Shown here: one piece after another, positions 8,799 to 17,538 of the stretch
Layout of the letters: each line of letters begins with the position of its first letter
How positions within the stretch are numbered: the first letter of the stretch is position 1
From: Bacteroidaceae bacterium
GTDB lineage: Bacteria > Bacteroidota > Bacteroidia > Bacteroidales > Bacteroidaceae
Length of the DNA: 64,000 nucleotides
Assembly (NCBI GenBank): GCA_017416705.1
Contig: JAFQBG010000002.1
Location: 62,001 to 126,000 of the forward strand
Direction of reading: 5' to 3'
Program-made: the position numbers and the translations under genes
Notes under the pieces: model-generated
Told to the model about the DNA's origin: nothing
The model's input: only the letters and a program-made list of their open reading frames with translations
Database searches by the model: none

Positions 8799-9848
8799 TT
8801 ATTTTGCCTCGTTCTCGGGACGCAACTGACGTACCACCTCGGCTGTACGCCACATTTCGCTCTCGTGAAGCGCTTGAAGCTCCTTGTTCAGTTTTTCACG
8901 ATAGTCGGGTTGCGAGTTCGAGTCAATGGATATCTGTGCCTCGTTACCGCTCTTCACCGATTCGTATAGCTTGTACATAACCGGTTTTATAGCATCGTGG
9001 AAAGGAGTCATCCAATCCAAAGCACCGCGTTGTGCAGTTGTCGAGCAGTTTGCATACATCCAGTCCATACCTTTTGCCGCAAAAAGAGGCATCAACGACT
9101 GTGTAAGCTCCTCGACTGTTTCGTTAAAGGCCTCCGAGGGAGTATGTCCGTTCTCACGCAGTACCTCGTACTGTGCCAACAGCAATCCTTGGATAGCTCC
9201 CATGAGCGAACCGCGCTCGCCTGTAAGGTCGGAAACTGCCTCGCGTTGGAATGTAGTCTCGAACATATATCCCGAGCCGATACCTATACCGAATGCAAGC
9301 ACTCTGTCCATAGCCTTGCCTGTTGCATCCTGATATATTGCATACGAAGAGTTCAAGCCACGACCTTCGAGGAACATTGTACGCAACGATGTACCCGAAC
9401 CTTTGGGGGCAACCATAATTACGTCGATGTCGGCGGGAGGAACTATTCCTGTTCTGTCGTTCCAGTTAATGCCAAAGCCATGAGAGAAATAGAGGGCCTT
9501 GCCGGCTGTCAGATAGGGACGCACCTTGGGCCATACAGCTATTTGTGCAGCGTCGGAAAGCAACATACAAACGATTGTTCCTTTCTCGGCAGCCTCTTCG
9601 AGCGAGAAAAGTGTCTCACCGGGTACCCAGCCATCGCTCACAGCCTTGTCGTATGTTTTACCCTCGCGTTGGCCTACTATTACATTGAAACCGTTGTCAC
9701 GCAGGTTGCAAGCCTGTCCGGGGCCTTGCACACCATATCCCAACACTGCAATTGTCTCGTTTTTCAAAATCTCACGAGCTTTCTCCAATGAAAACTCTTT
9801 CGGGGTTATTACATTCTCGATAACCCCACCAAAATTCATTTCTGCCAT
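8799..9848 (-). CDS. ilvC: Ketol-acid reductoisomerase
   Basis: A 349-residue enzyme for the second step of valine, leucine and isoleucine synthesis: Mg-dependent isomerisation and NADPH reduction of acetolactate or acetohydroxybutyrate. The dinucleotide motif GYGVQG is at residues 37-42. Further family blocks are VAPKGSGTSLRTMF and the C-terminal knotted domain with its metal-binding acidic residues (SDLTGERGSLMGAIQGLL; SEAFNETVEELTQ). Length is that of the short (class I) form. It is the last gene of the ilv operon, 21 bases after ilvN. In the Bacteroides operons I remember, a thioesterase gene lies between ilvN and ilvC; it is absent here. Confidence 0.95.
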   Translation of the reverse strand: MAEMNFGGVIENVITPKEFSLEKAREILKNETIAVLGYGVQGPGQACNLRDNGFNVIVGQREGKTYDKAVSDGWVPGETLFSLEEAAEKGTIVCMLLSDAAQIAVWPKVRPYLTAGKALYFSHGFGINWNDRTGIVPPADIDVIMVAPKGSGTSLRTMFLEGRGLNSSYAIYQDATGKAMDRVLAFGIGIGSGYMFETTFQREAVSDLTGERGSLMGAIQGLLLAQYEVLRENGHTPSEAFNETVEELTQSLMPLFAAKGMDWMYANCSTTAQRGALDWMTPFHDAIKPVMYKLYESVKSGNEAQISIDSNSQPDYREKLNKELQALHESEMWRTAEVVRQLRPENEAK

Positions 9849-9869
9849 AATTAAAATATTTATTGTTTG

Positions 9870-10418
9870 TTATTTAGATGTTCTGCGCATAGCATCCTCG
9901 TCGAACAGTTGCTCTGTAAGGTGCTCCACGACGTCGCGTGTGACGGCAATATGTCCCGATTTCACGAACTGCAATACACATTGTTCGGCCAAGAACTCTT
10001 TGTATAGTTTCATGATGGTTTCGGTCTTGCCTGTTTGCTCCACTACCATATATGTGGAGTTAATTTCTATAACACGGGCGTTGTTATGTCTGATTATTTT
10101 CGATATTTGCTTATTTTCCAATAGTTTCGGGGTGGATATTTTGTACAGCGCTACCTCCTGTACAAATATCTCGTCCTCGGTATAATAGCTTGCTCTGAGC
10201 ACATCGATTTTCTTTTCGAGACGCTTTACGACTTTTTTTATAGTCTCCTCGTTGCTCCACAACGACATGGTATAGCGGTGTACGCCATCTATCGAGGATG
10301 ACGACACATTCAGCGTCTCGATATTAATTTGTCGGCGTGTAAACTCGGCTGTAACCTGATTCAATAATCCGGCTAAGTTCTCGGAGTAGATTATTAATGT
10401 ATATAATTGCTTTTCCAT
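9870..10418 (-). CDS. ilvN: Acetolactate synthase small (regulatory) subunit
   Basis: A 182-residue protein from the ATG at 10418 (MEKQLYTLIIYSENLAG). An upstream in-frame start at 10442 would overlap ilvB and add eight residues not expected in the family. Residues 1-80 form the N-terminal ACT domain that binds valine and gives feedback inhibition (LNQVTAEFTRRQINIETLNVSSSS). The C-terminal half resembles the second IlvN domain. It works with IlvB, whose gene lies 16 bases upstream, and activates the catalytic subunit. Confidence 0.93.
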   Translation of the reverse strand: MEKQLYTLIIYSENLAGLLNQVTAEFTRRQINIETLNVSSSSIDGVHRYTMSLWSNEETIKKVVKRLEKKIDVLRASYYTEDEIFVQEVALYKISTPKLLENKQISKIIRHNNARVIEINSTYMVVEQTGKTETIMKLYKEFLAEQCVLQFVKSGHIAVTRDVVEHLTEQLFDEDAMRRTSK

Positions 10419-10434
10419 TATCTGAAAATTAGAT

Positions 10435-12126
10435 TTATTCAAAAATCATATCACATATAGATGCTCCGGGAGGAACCATTGGCATTACGTTGTCCTCCTC
10501 TTCCACTGCCACATGCAACAAGAATGCTCCGGGCGATTCCACCATCTCTTTTATGGCCGCGTCGAGTTCGGCTCTGTCCACAACCAAGCGCGATGGAATA
10601 CCGTATGCCGATGCAATCATATTGTAGTCGGGGTTTAGCATTGGTGTACACGAGTAACGGTGATTGAAGAACAGTTCCTGCCACTGACGCACATTGCCAA
10701 GATAGTTATTATTCAGGAGTATCATCTTCACCGGAGTCTTTTGTTCCATTATGGTACCTAACTCCTGTATATTCATTTGGAAACCACCGTCGCCCATAAA
10801 CACGCATACTGTTCTGTGCGGTACTGCTATGGCTGCACCTATGGCTGCCGGCAATCCGTAGCCCATTGTACCAAGACCGCCCGATGTGAGCACGCTGTGC
10901 GGTTCGCTGTATTTGAAATAACGACACGACATCATCTGGTTTTGGCCTACGTCTGTCACCAAGATTGCTTTGTTCTCGGTTGCTTCGCTTATTTTGCGTG
11001 CCACCTCGCCCATTTTCAGATGTCCTTCTTTGGGGTTCAGGGCTTTTTCAATAACTTTTTCATACTCCACTGCGTCATATTCCGAAAAACTGTCTATCCA
11101 TTCCTTGTGGTCGGCCGGTTGCAACAGTTCGGTCAATAGCGGTAATATCTCCTTGCAGTCGCCAATGAGCGGTATATCGGCTTTTACGTTTTTGTCTATC
11201 TCCGATTTGTCTATGTCTATATGTATTACCTTGGCCTGCTTGGCGTATGTATTGAGGTTGCCTGTCACGCGGTCACTGAAACGCATACCTATTGCTATGA
11301 GTACGTCGCATTGGTTGGTATTGACATTGCAGCTGAGATTACCGTGCATACCCAACATACCCATGCTGAGCGGATAGTCTGTGGGCAACGCCGAGAGGCC
11401 GAGCAATGTCCTTGCTGCGGGGATGTTGGCTTTTTCCAAAAAGGCCCTTAGCTCGTTATGTGCCCGACCGAGTTCCACGCCTTGCCCCACAAGAGCAAAC
11501 GGACGTCGTGCGCGGTTAATAAGTTCTGCCGCCTCCCTGATGGCTTTCTCATCGGGTTTCGGATAGGGTACGTAACTGCGAATATTATCTACTATTTGCG
11601 GTTCGTATGCCACTTTTGATGTTTGGGCATCCTTGGTGAAATCGAGGACTACCGGACCGGGACGTCCCGAGCTTGCTATGTAAAATGCTCGTGCCACAGC
11701 CCATGCCACATCCTCGGCACGACGTATCTGATAGCTCCATTTGGTTATAGGCTGTGTGACACCCACAAGGTCTATTTCCTGAAAAGCATCGGTACCAAGC
11801 ACCGACGAAGCCACCTGCCCTGCTATTACCACGATAGGTGTACTGTCGAGTATGGCATCACTGATGCCTGTTAGTGTGTTTGTGGCACCGGGGCCGCTTG
11901 TTACTATGCACACACCCACTTTGCCCGAACTGCGTGCGTAGCCTTGTGCAGCGTGCGCCGCGCCCTGTTCATGACGCACCACCACTTGTCTGAAATCGTT
12001 TTGGTGGTCGTACATGGCATCGAATACCGGCATTATAGAACCACCCGGATAGCCGAATATGGTATCTACGCCTTCGTTCATCAGTGAACGCATCAAGGCT
12101 TCAGCGCCTGTTATTATCTCTTTCAT
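10435..12126 (-). CDS. ilvB: Acetolactate synthase large (catalytic) subunit
   Basis: A 563-residue thiamine-diphosphate enzyme that condenses pyruvate with pyruvate or 2-oxobutyrate, the first shared step of branched-chain amino acid synthesis. The catalytic Glu is in RHEQGAAH (E53). The TPP/Mg site GDGGFQMN, with the later NNNYLGNVRQWQE, lies in the C-terminal third. The central FAD-type domain has IGMRFSDRVTGNL. It sits 25 bases downstream of ilvD and 16 bases upstream of ilvN, so the two subunits are made together. Confidence 0.95.
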   Translation of the reverse strand: MKEIITGAEALMRSLMNEGVDTIFGYPGGSIMPVFDAMYDHQNDFRQVVVRHEQGAAHAAQGYARSSGKVGVCIVTSGPGATNTLTGISDAILDSTPIVVIAGQVASSVLGTDAFQEIDLVGVTQPITKWSYQIRRAEDVAWAVARAFYIASSGRPGPVVLDFTKDAQTSKVAYEPQIVDNIRSYVPYPKPDEKAIREAAELINRARRPFALVGQGVELGRAHNELRAFLEKANIPAARTLLGLSALPTDYPLSMGMLGMHGNLSCNVNTNQCDVLIAIGMRFSDRVTGNLNTYAKQAKVIHIDIDKSEIDKNVKADIPLIGDCKEILPLLTELLQPADHKEWIDSFSEYDAVEYEKVIEKALNPKEGHLKMGEVARKISEATENKAILVTDVGQNQMMSCRYFKYSEPHSVLTSGGLGTMGYGLPAAIGAAIAVPHRTVCVFMGDGGFQMNIQELGTIMEQKTPVKMILLNNNYLGNVRQWQELFFNHRYSCTPMLNPDYNMIASAYGIPSRLVVDRAELDAAIKEMVESPGAFLLHVAVEEEDNVMPMVPPGASICDMIFE

Positions 12127-12151
12127 CGGTTATCTGTATTGAATTTGTATT

Positions 12152-13954
12152 TTACTCTATAATTCTCACTCCTCCTTTATCGGCCGAACTAACCATGTTG
12201 GCATACGCTTTGAGGCTCTTGGACACCACACGATTGCGTGTGAGTGGCAACATGTCGCGTGCGGCAAGTTCTTCGTCGGACAATTTTACGTTTATGGTTC
12301 TGTTGGGTATATCTATCTCTATTATATCGCCATCGCGCAATTTTCCGATGTTGCCACCGGCTGCTGCCTCGGGCGATATGTGACCTATGCTAAGCCCCGA
12401 TGTGCCACCGCTGAAACGTCCGTCGGTGATGAGCGCGCACTCCTTGCCCAGATGACGCGATTTTATGTACGATGTAGGATAAAGCATCTCCTGCATGCCG
12501 GGACCGCCTTTGGGGCCTTCGTAAACGATGACTACTACATCGCCTGCCTGCACATCGCCGCCCAATATACCATCGACTGCCGCTTCCTGCGAGTCGAACA
12601 CTTTGGCTTTTCCTGTGAATTTCCATATACTTTCATCTACACCTGCTGTTTTAACCACACAACCATCCTTGGCTATATTACCGAATAGTATGGCAAGGCC
12701 TCCGTCTTTGGTGTAGGCATGTTCTATACTGCGTATGCAACCATTTTGTCGGTCGGTGTCGAGTGTGTCGTAGGTATTGTTCTGCGAACCCATTACGTTG
12801 CTGAACACTTCGGCCGGCGCTGTTCCGTATATGCGTTTTGCCTCGGGCTGTATAGCTTCGGCTGTAATATTGTAGCGTTCTATATCCTGTGCCAATGTGG
12901 CTCCGTTCACACGCACGAGCGATGTATTAAGCAAACCGCCTTTTGCAAGCTCGCCCATGACACCTATTACACCGCCTGCTCTGCCGCAATCCTGTACACT
13001 GTATTTTGCGGTATTTGGCGCAAGCTTGCACAAGCAAGGCACCACCCTGCTAAGTTTGTCTATATCGGCCATATTGAAATTCACGCCTGCCTCTTGGGCC
13101 ACTGCCAACAAGTGCAGTATGGTATTTGTGGAACCGCCCATGGCTATATCCAGTGTCATGGCGTTCAAGAAAGCCTCGCGGACAGCTATGCTACGTGGCA
13201 AGACGCTTTCGTCGCCATCTTGGTAATATTTAAACGCATTCGTGACAATTTGGTGTGCAGCGTCTTTCAACAGCTGTATGCGATTGGCATGTGTAGCCAA
13301 TATTGTGCCGTTTCCGGGGAGTGACAGGCCGATGGCCTCGGTTAGCATATTCATGGAGTTAGCAGTAAACATACCCGAGCAGCATCCGCAACCGGGACAA
13401 GAACGTTTCTCCACCTCGGCAAGTTCCTCGTCGCTCACCGATGTATCGGCAGCCTTCACCATAGCCGATATGAGGTCGAGGTTCTGTCCCTTCCAAGTGC
13501 CTTTTTCCATGGGACCACCCGACACAAACACGGTGGGTATATTCAAACGCATTGCAGCCATGAGCATACCCGGGGTTATTTTATCGCAGTTCGATATGCA
13601 CACAAGGGCATCTACCTTGTGAGCGTTGCACATATACTCGACGCTATCGGCTATAATGTCGCGCGAGGGCAATGAATAGAGCATGCCATCGTGTCCCATG
13701 GCTATACCATCGTCAATGGCTATCGTATTGAACTCGGCAGCATAGCAACCCAGTTTTTCTATCTCCTGTTTCACTATCTGACCGGCCTCGTGCAGGTGTG
13801 TATGCCCGGGAACAAGCTGTGTAAACGAGTTTGCTATTGCTATAATGGGCTTGCCGAACATTTCGCGTTTCATTCCGTTTGCAATCCACAGGGCGCGTGC
13901 TCCTGCCATGCGACGTCCCTCGGTACATTGTGCGCTTCTTAATTCGATTTTCAT
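12152..13954 (-). CDS. ilvD: Dihydroxy-acid dehydratase
   Basis: A 600-residue Fe-S enzyme that dehydrates dihydroxy acids to the 2-oxo acid precursors of valine and isoleucine. The ATG at 13954 ([18 protein letters not shown]) is preferred over a TTG three codons upstream. Cluster-binding cysteines are seen in [12 protein letters not shown] and in [17 protein letters not shown]. The C-terminal swivelling domain contains [18 protein letters not shown] and [22 protein letters not shown]. It is the first structural gene of the operon. Its expression is probably gated by the leader peptide and terminator just upstream. Confidence 0.95.
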   Translation of the reverse strand: MKIELRSAQCTEGRRMAGARALWIANGMKREMFGKPIIAIANSFTQLVPGHTHLHEAGQIVKQEIEKLGCYAAEFNTIAIDDGIAMGHDGMLYSLPSRDIIADSVEYMCNAHKVDALVCISNCDKITPGMLMAAMRLNIPTVFVSGGPMEKGTWKGQNLDLISAMVKAADTSVSDEELAEVEKRSCPGCGCCSGMFTANSMNMLTEAIGLSLPGNGTILATHANRIQLLKDAAHQIVTNAFKYYQDGDESVLPRSIAVREAFLNAMTLDIAMGGSTNTILHLLAVAQEAGVNFNMADIDKLSRVVPCLCKLAPNTAKYSVQDCGRAGGVIGVMGELAKGGLLNTSLVRVNGATLAQDIERYNITAEAIQPEAKRIYGTAPAEVFSNVMGSQNNTYDTLDTDRQNGCIRSIEHAYTKDGGLAILFGNIAKDGCVVKTAGVDESIWKFTGKAKVFDSQEAAVDGILGGDVQAGDVVVIVYEGPKGGPGMQEMLYPTSYIKSRHLGKECALITDGRFSGGTSGLSIGHISPEAAAGGNIGKLRDGDIIEIDIPNRTINVKLSDEELAARDMLPLTRNRVVSKSLKAYANMVSSADKGGVRIIE

Positions 13955-13996
13955 GTTTTTCAAATTTATGTCAAGGCCAAAAAACCTTTATTTTAC

Positions 13997-14030
13997 AAAA
14001 AAAAGCCCTCCTCATTGTACAGAGAAAGGC
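13997..14030 (-). terminator. Intrinsic terminator in the ilv leader (attenuator stem 3:4)
   Basis: On the minus strand, GCCTTTCTC (14030-14022) pairs over all nine positions (two G-U) with GAGGAGGGC (14013-14005) around an 8-base loop, followed by eight Ts (14004-13997). It is 43 bases upstream of the ilvD ATG, so transcripts would end before the operon unless the stem is prevented. Confidence 0.8.
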
Positions 14031-14106
14031 AATTTATAATATACATACAGCCATTCTCACCCCATTTTTGCAGATAGGACGACAATCACGTTAATAATGT
14101 GAATGG
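13997..14106 (-). promoter_or_regulatory. Predicted ribosome-mediated attenuator of the ilv operon
   Basis: Four segments can be read on the minus strand. Segment 1 (14106-14099, CCATTCAC) lies inside the leader frame. Segment 2 (14058-14050, GAGAATGGC) overlaps the leader stop codon. Segment 3 is 14030-14022 and segment 4 is 14013-14005. Segment 1 pairs with 2 (CCATTC with GAATGG, plus AC with GT over a bulge). Segment 2 pairs with 3 at 8 of 9 positions and would block the 3:4 terminator. A ribosome stalled on the Ile/Val codons (14098-14078) would cover segment 1 and favour antitermination; a ribosome at the stop would cover segment 2 and favour termination. Pairings were worked out by eye, without energy calculation. 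Confidence 0.75.
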
Positions 14107-14140
14107 AACTGTACGATAGGTTATGCATAGTTTCTTTCAT
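14057..14140 (-). CDS. ilv operon leader peptide, 27 residues
   Basis: A short frame between the ilv promoter and the attenuator terminator. It begins MKETMHNLSYSS, continues IHIINVIVVL, and ends SAKMG. Within ten codons (13-22) it has four Ile, three Val and one Leu, the three products of the operon it precedes. This is the classic signature of an attenuation leader, as in the enterobacterial ilv operons. The ATG lies only a few bases from the predicted transcription start, so it may be translated from a nearly leaderless message. The stop codon overlaps attenuator segment 2. No protein function is implied; the act of translating it is the sensor. Confidence 0.75.
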   Translation of the reverse strand: MKETMHNLSYSSIHIINVIVVLSAKMG

Positions 14141-14153
14141 TTAGTAACAGCTG

Positions 14154-14184
14154 CGAAATTAATATTATTTTCCTGTATCACAAA
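14154..14184 (-). promoter_or_regulatory. Candidate promoter of the ilv operon
   Basis: On the minus strand a TTTG -33 box (14184-14181) and a TAATTTCG -7 box (14161-14154) are exactly 19 bases apart, matching the Bacteroidota consensus. Transcription would start near 14147, about 6-10 bases before the leader ATG at 14140. Confidence 0.65.
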
Positions 14185-14297
14185 ATAAAACAGGTAAAAA
14201 TCGACAACAAATTTATCAAAAAAACATTTATTTTCCTAAAACAAAGATAAAATGTTATATTTTAGGAGATAAAATCGGGGGAAGGCTCTTTTTGTAT

Positions 14298-14331
14298 AAA
14301 AAGAACAGAGCCTGCCATTCACATGGCAGGC
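14298..14331 (-). terminator. Terminator of the PadR/PspC operon
   Basis: Nine-base perfect arms (14310-14318, 14323-14331) with a 4-base loop lie 22 bases beyond the stop of the large PspC gene. On the minus strand the stem is followed by TCTGTTCTTTTT. This matches an intrinsic terminator. Confidence 0.7.
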
Positions 14332-14353
14332 CCGATATATTTAATTATCAAGG

Positions 14354-16069
14354 CTATGGTGCGTATGGCATCGGGCATGCAGTTGTGTCGTGGGGCGCGG
14401 CAGACATATTGTCATACACCACCGAGCCGTACATATAGTTTTTTACCGACGGGACAAACACCCCCTCGTTGTTGTCCGAACCATATATGTATAATTGTGG
14501 CAACGAGCCTTTTTTGAACGATATTTCAAACGGCACCATGCCACATTTCGCGGCATTGTCGAAACTAACGGCATCGTTCTCATCGACAAAACGAACAGGG
14601 ATATCATAGGAGTTCACACTCATGGAATAGCCCGAAATGAAGTCATCGTTCCTTATATCGACCAGAATTTCATTGGCCATGGGGTTCCAAATGAAAAACA
14701 TCGAGCCCATGCTTATGTCAGAAACGGATAGTTCTATGCTGGAATATTCGTAATTCTCCGACATATCGCCATCGGATGCCTCGGGCAATAGTTCGTTCAT
14801 GAAACGCACCGTTATTTTGTCGAATGCAGGCGAGCGTTTGGCGTCGATGGCAAAAGGCAGACTGCCTGTATTGTCAACCCACGCCGAGTAGGAGCAGGCA
14901 AACTCGTCAACCATTCGACCAATGTTTTTTTCTATCAGATTTTGCCAGAAGCTCTCGTTGAACAGATTTTTATCGACATTCTTTTCGAGGAACGTTTCAA
15001 CACCGCCGTCGGCACTTATTTTGTCATATAGTTTTGTACAGCCAAACAGACACAAAGCCAGCCACACAACAACAATGGTCATTTTCAGATATCTGTTCAT
15101 GGGGGCGATGCAACCGCATTTTTTCAGAATCCAATGTACCAATGTCAACAGAGGAATAGCCACCACAAGCACGAATATTATATTATTGTAAACCGTTGCG
15201 CCGTATGCAGCAAGCACCACAACAGCCAATAACACGAATACGCCGAGCGTGCTCAGCAGCAATATCAAAAACGGCAGAGCCATCATTGCCAACAGCAACA
15301 CAAAAACCACGCGGACAAGGCTATACATACAGCCTCTGTTTTTAGGGAAGGCCATTTGCGTCATGCTCACGTCGTAATTGGCTTTCCAAGCCTCATCGGC
15401 CGATGCAGTGTCGTAGGCAGGGATATTGGGCTTACGCAAGCGAGTGAGGTCTATCACATTCTTGGCTTTGGGTATTACAACCCACATGACAATATAGAAC
15501 ACAAGCAGAACAAAGGCTATATGCGTGCCGGTGAAAAACAGAAACAGGAATAGCAGCACGAACAGCAAGCGCACTGCCGCAACGCCTAAATTATAGTAGA
15601 GAGCCACTCCCGACAACACGCCACCCAGCATGGAGTCGAAGGGGTTACGAAACAGTTTCCGCCCAAGCAGCATGGCCTTGCGCCAAGCCTCGTCGGTGGT
15701 TTCTTGCCCGGCAACATTGCCCGATGCCTCCTTGTCGTGTTGCTCATTGCCGTCGTGTTGCTCATTGCCGCCAGCGCCGATGCCACCGGTGGCATCGGCT
15801 GTGTTGTGACAATCCTGCTCGCAGGCATCATCAAGGAGAGCACGTACTATATCCAGCGTAACAATTCCGTCGTTGCCCACCAACTGCGCCAGCTCCTCGG
15901 CAATAGCAGCCTCAACAGCCTCGGGCCCGGCTGCGCCGTCACCCATATTTTCGGAATTGGCGACACGTCGGGCTATGCCCTTTTCGAGCAATTCCAACGC
16001 ATCCTCGTCGATGTTAAAGGCTTTGTCGCCAAGTTTTATATTATATGATTTCTTCATAAATTTCTTCAT
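14354..16069 (-). CDS. Large PspC-domain membrane protein
   Basis: A 571-residue protein. It starts MKKFMKKSYNIKLGDKAFNIDEDALELL, repeating the N-terminal motif of its neighbour. A linker rich in Gly, His and Asp comes before a PspC-type segment (LFRNPFDSMLGGVLSGVALYYNLGVAAVRLLFVLLF) at about residues 135-175. Several further membrane helices occupy roughly 190-350, and a C-terminal domain of about 200 residues lies beyond the membrane. PspC proteins take part in envelope stress sensing. The start overlaps the stop of the upstream PspC gene in an ATGA, indicating translational coupling. The function of the C-terminal domain is unknown. Confidence 0.8.
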   Translation of the reverse strand: MKKFMKKSYNIKLGDKAFNIDEDALELLEKGIARRVANSENMGDGAAGPEAVEAAIAEELAQLVGNDGIVTLDIVRALLDDACEQDCHNTADATGGIGAGGNEQHDGNEQHDKEASGNVAGQETTDEAWRKAMLLGRKLFRNPFDSMLGGVLSGVALYYNLGVAAVRLLFVLLFLFLFFTGTHIAFVLLVFYIVMWVVIPKAKNVIDLTRLRKPNIPAYDTASADEAWKANYDVSMTQMAFPKNRGCMYSLVRVVFVLLLAMMALPFLILLLSTLGVFVLLAVVVLAAYGATVYNNIIFVLVVAIPLLTLVHWILKKCGCIAPMNRYLKMTIVVVWLALCLFGCTKLYDKISADGGVETFLEKNVDKNLFNESFWQNLIEKNIGRMVDEFACSYSAWVDNTGSLPFAIDAKRSPAFDKITVRFMNELLPEASDGDMSENYEYSSIELSVSDISMGSMFFIWNPMANEILVDIRNDDFISGYSMSVNSYDIPVRFVDENDAVSFDNAAKCGMVPFEISFKKGSLPQLYIYGSDNNEGVFVPSVKNYMYGSVVYDNMSAAPHDTTACPMPYAP

Positions 16070-17016
16070 AAAATTATATTGCTACACAAAATAAGTTTCC
16101 ATATTGCCAATACCCAATCGACAAACATAAGCAGTTTTGCTTTGGTGCTTATCATTTTCCATTTCGATACACACACAAGGATTGTCAAGAAAACAGGCAC
16201 CCCTATTGCAACCGCAACAGCTAACCACACCAGCATCAGCCTTATTGGGGCAAACACCATTATATTCGTTAAAGTGACATTCAAGCCATAAGGCGATACA
16301 AAAAGACTCACGAGCAACACGCACATAAGTATGGTGAGCAGAATGACAAGTCCTTTATTTCCAATATCCTTTACGTTGTTCATCATGACGTTCACCACGG
16401 GTTCGTCGCGCACAATTTTTTCGCTTATATTCTCGGGGGTTGGCCTCACACCCTTCATGCGCAATTTATCGGCAGTGGTAATGGCAGGTGGCACTATGGC
16501 CCATAGAAGCAAATACAGAAGTATAACCCAGAAGGACGACAGCAAAGAGAGTATAACAGCCAAAATTCGGAGCAAGGTCACATCCACGTCGAAGTATGCC
16601 GACAAACCGGCCATGACGCCTCCGAATATTTTATTTGTAATGTCGCGATATATCTTTTTTGCGCCCGTTGCGGCATCGGATTGCTCACCCAAGTGGGACG
16701 CGCTTTCGGTTTCTGCTTGCTTTTCTGCAACAGGCTCTGCATCGTCGTTATTTTCAAGCATCAGTTCCGGCGAGCCCACCCGCGCTATTATTTCGTTCAC
16801 AAGAGCAAGTGTTATGATTTTGCTATTGCCGTTTTCGGTGTGCGACACAAACAGTTCCCCCATGCGCATTTCGATATCGGTCACAATTTCATCGCAATTT
16901 TCGTTATTGCCCAAACACTCCTTGATGCTTGTCAAATAATCGTTCAGTTGCTCGTAGGCATCTTCGTCTATCTGAAAAAGCCTGCCTCCCAAATTCACAT
17001 TAAATGTTTTTTTCAT
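16066..17016 (-). CDS. PspC-domain membrane protein
   Basis: A 316-residue protein from the ATG at 17016 (MKKTFNVNLGGRLFQIDEDAYEQLNDYL); a TTG three codons upstream is less likely. The N-terminal soluble region has an IDEDAY motif typical of Bacteroidota PspC proteins. The PspC domain follows at about 130-190 (IYRDITNKIFGGVMAGLSAYFDVDVTLLRI), with two more hydrophobic pairs after it. Likely an inner-membrane regulator or sensor. It is the middle gene of the set: padR lies 23 bases upstream, and the large PspC gene overlaps its stop. Confidence 0.85.
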   Translation of the reverse strand: MKKTFNVNLGGRLFQIDEDAYEQLNDYLTSIKECLGNNENCDEIVTDIEMRMGELFVSHTENGNSKIITLALVNEIIARVGSPELMLENNDDAEPVAEKQAETESASHLGEQSDAATGAKKIYRDITNKIFGGVMAGLSAYFDVDVTLLRILAVILSLLSSFWVILLYLLLWAIVPPAITTADKLRMKGVRPTPENISEKIVRDEPVVNVMMNNVKDIGNKGLVILLTILMCVLLVSLFVSPYGLNVTLTNIMVFAPIRLMLVWLAVAVAIGVPVFLTILVCVSKWKMISTKAKLLMFVDWVLAIWKLILCSNIIL

Positions 17017-17039
17017 ATATAACAATTGTTTTTATTATT

Positions 17040-17381
17040 TCATTCCACGTTGCTTTTCTCGTTTTTTATTCTGTCAACGGTACTGACAAGCATGCACCAA
17101 TTACTATCGAGAACAGACAACACCTCGCGGCCTTTCTCTGTCAGTTTATAATACTTCCTTGGCGGCCCCGAGAGACTCTCCTGCCATTCGTAGTCGAGCA
17201 GTTCCTCTTTTTTCAGACGCGACAAAAGCGGATAAAGCGTCCCCTCCACCACTATAAGATTGGCATGCTCCAATTCGTCTATTATATCGGAACTGTAACA
17301 CGTTTTATTCTTCAAGAGCAGCATTATACAATACTCCAACATCCCTTTACGCATTTGCGACTTTACATTATCTACATTCAT
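17040..17381 (-). CDS. PadR-family transcriptional regulator
   Basis: A 113-residue DNA-binding protein from the ATG at 17381 (MNVDNVKSQMRKGMLEYCIMLLL). The winged-helix pattern of PadR is clear: a first helix, then YSSDIIDELEHANLIVVEGTLYPLLSRLKKEELL, the GPPRKYYKLTEKGREVL wing and a short C-terminal helix. Small PadR proteins often control the operon they sit in. Here they precede two PspC membrane protein genes, a common Bacteroidota arrangement. A 12-base palindrome within its own promoter could be the operator. Confidence 0.9.
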   Translation of the reverse strand: MNVDNVKSQMRKGMLEYCIMLLLKNKTCYSSDIIDELEHANLIVVEGTLYPLLSRLKKEELLDYEWQESLSGPPRKYYKLTEKGREVLSVLDSNWCMLVSTVDRIKNEKSNVE

Positions 17382-17401
17382 TATATCTAAAATTAGCAAT
17401 A

Positions 17402-17433
17402 CAAAAGTAGTCTATTATATAATACCTTGCAAT
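17402..17433 (-). promoter_or_regulatory. Candidate padR operon promoter with internal palindrome
   Basis: On the minus strand an ATTG -33 element and a TACTTTTG -7 box (17409-17402) are separated by 20 bases. The spacer holds a perfect 12-base palindrome, TATTATATAATA (17413-17424), well placed for an autoregulatory operator. It is AT-rich, so chance cannot be excluded. Confidence 0.5.
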
Positions 17434-17538
17434 ACATAGTACGCAGATTAACATAAATTAACCTTTAATTTGTAGAATGAATGAACCAAGAGACAGGGTG
17501 AGCGTTTACAGATAGATGATATTTAAAATTATTGAATT

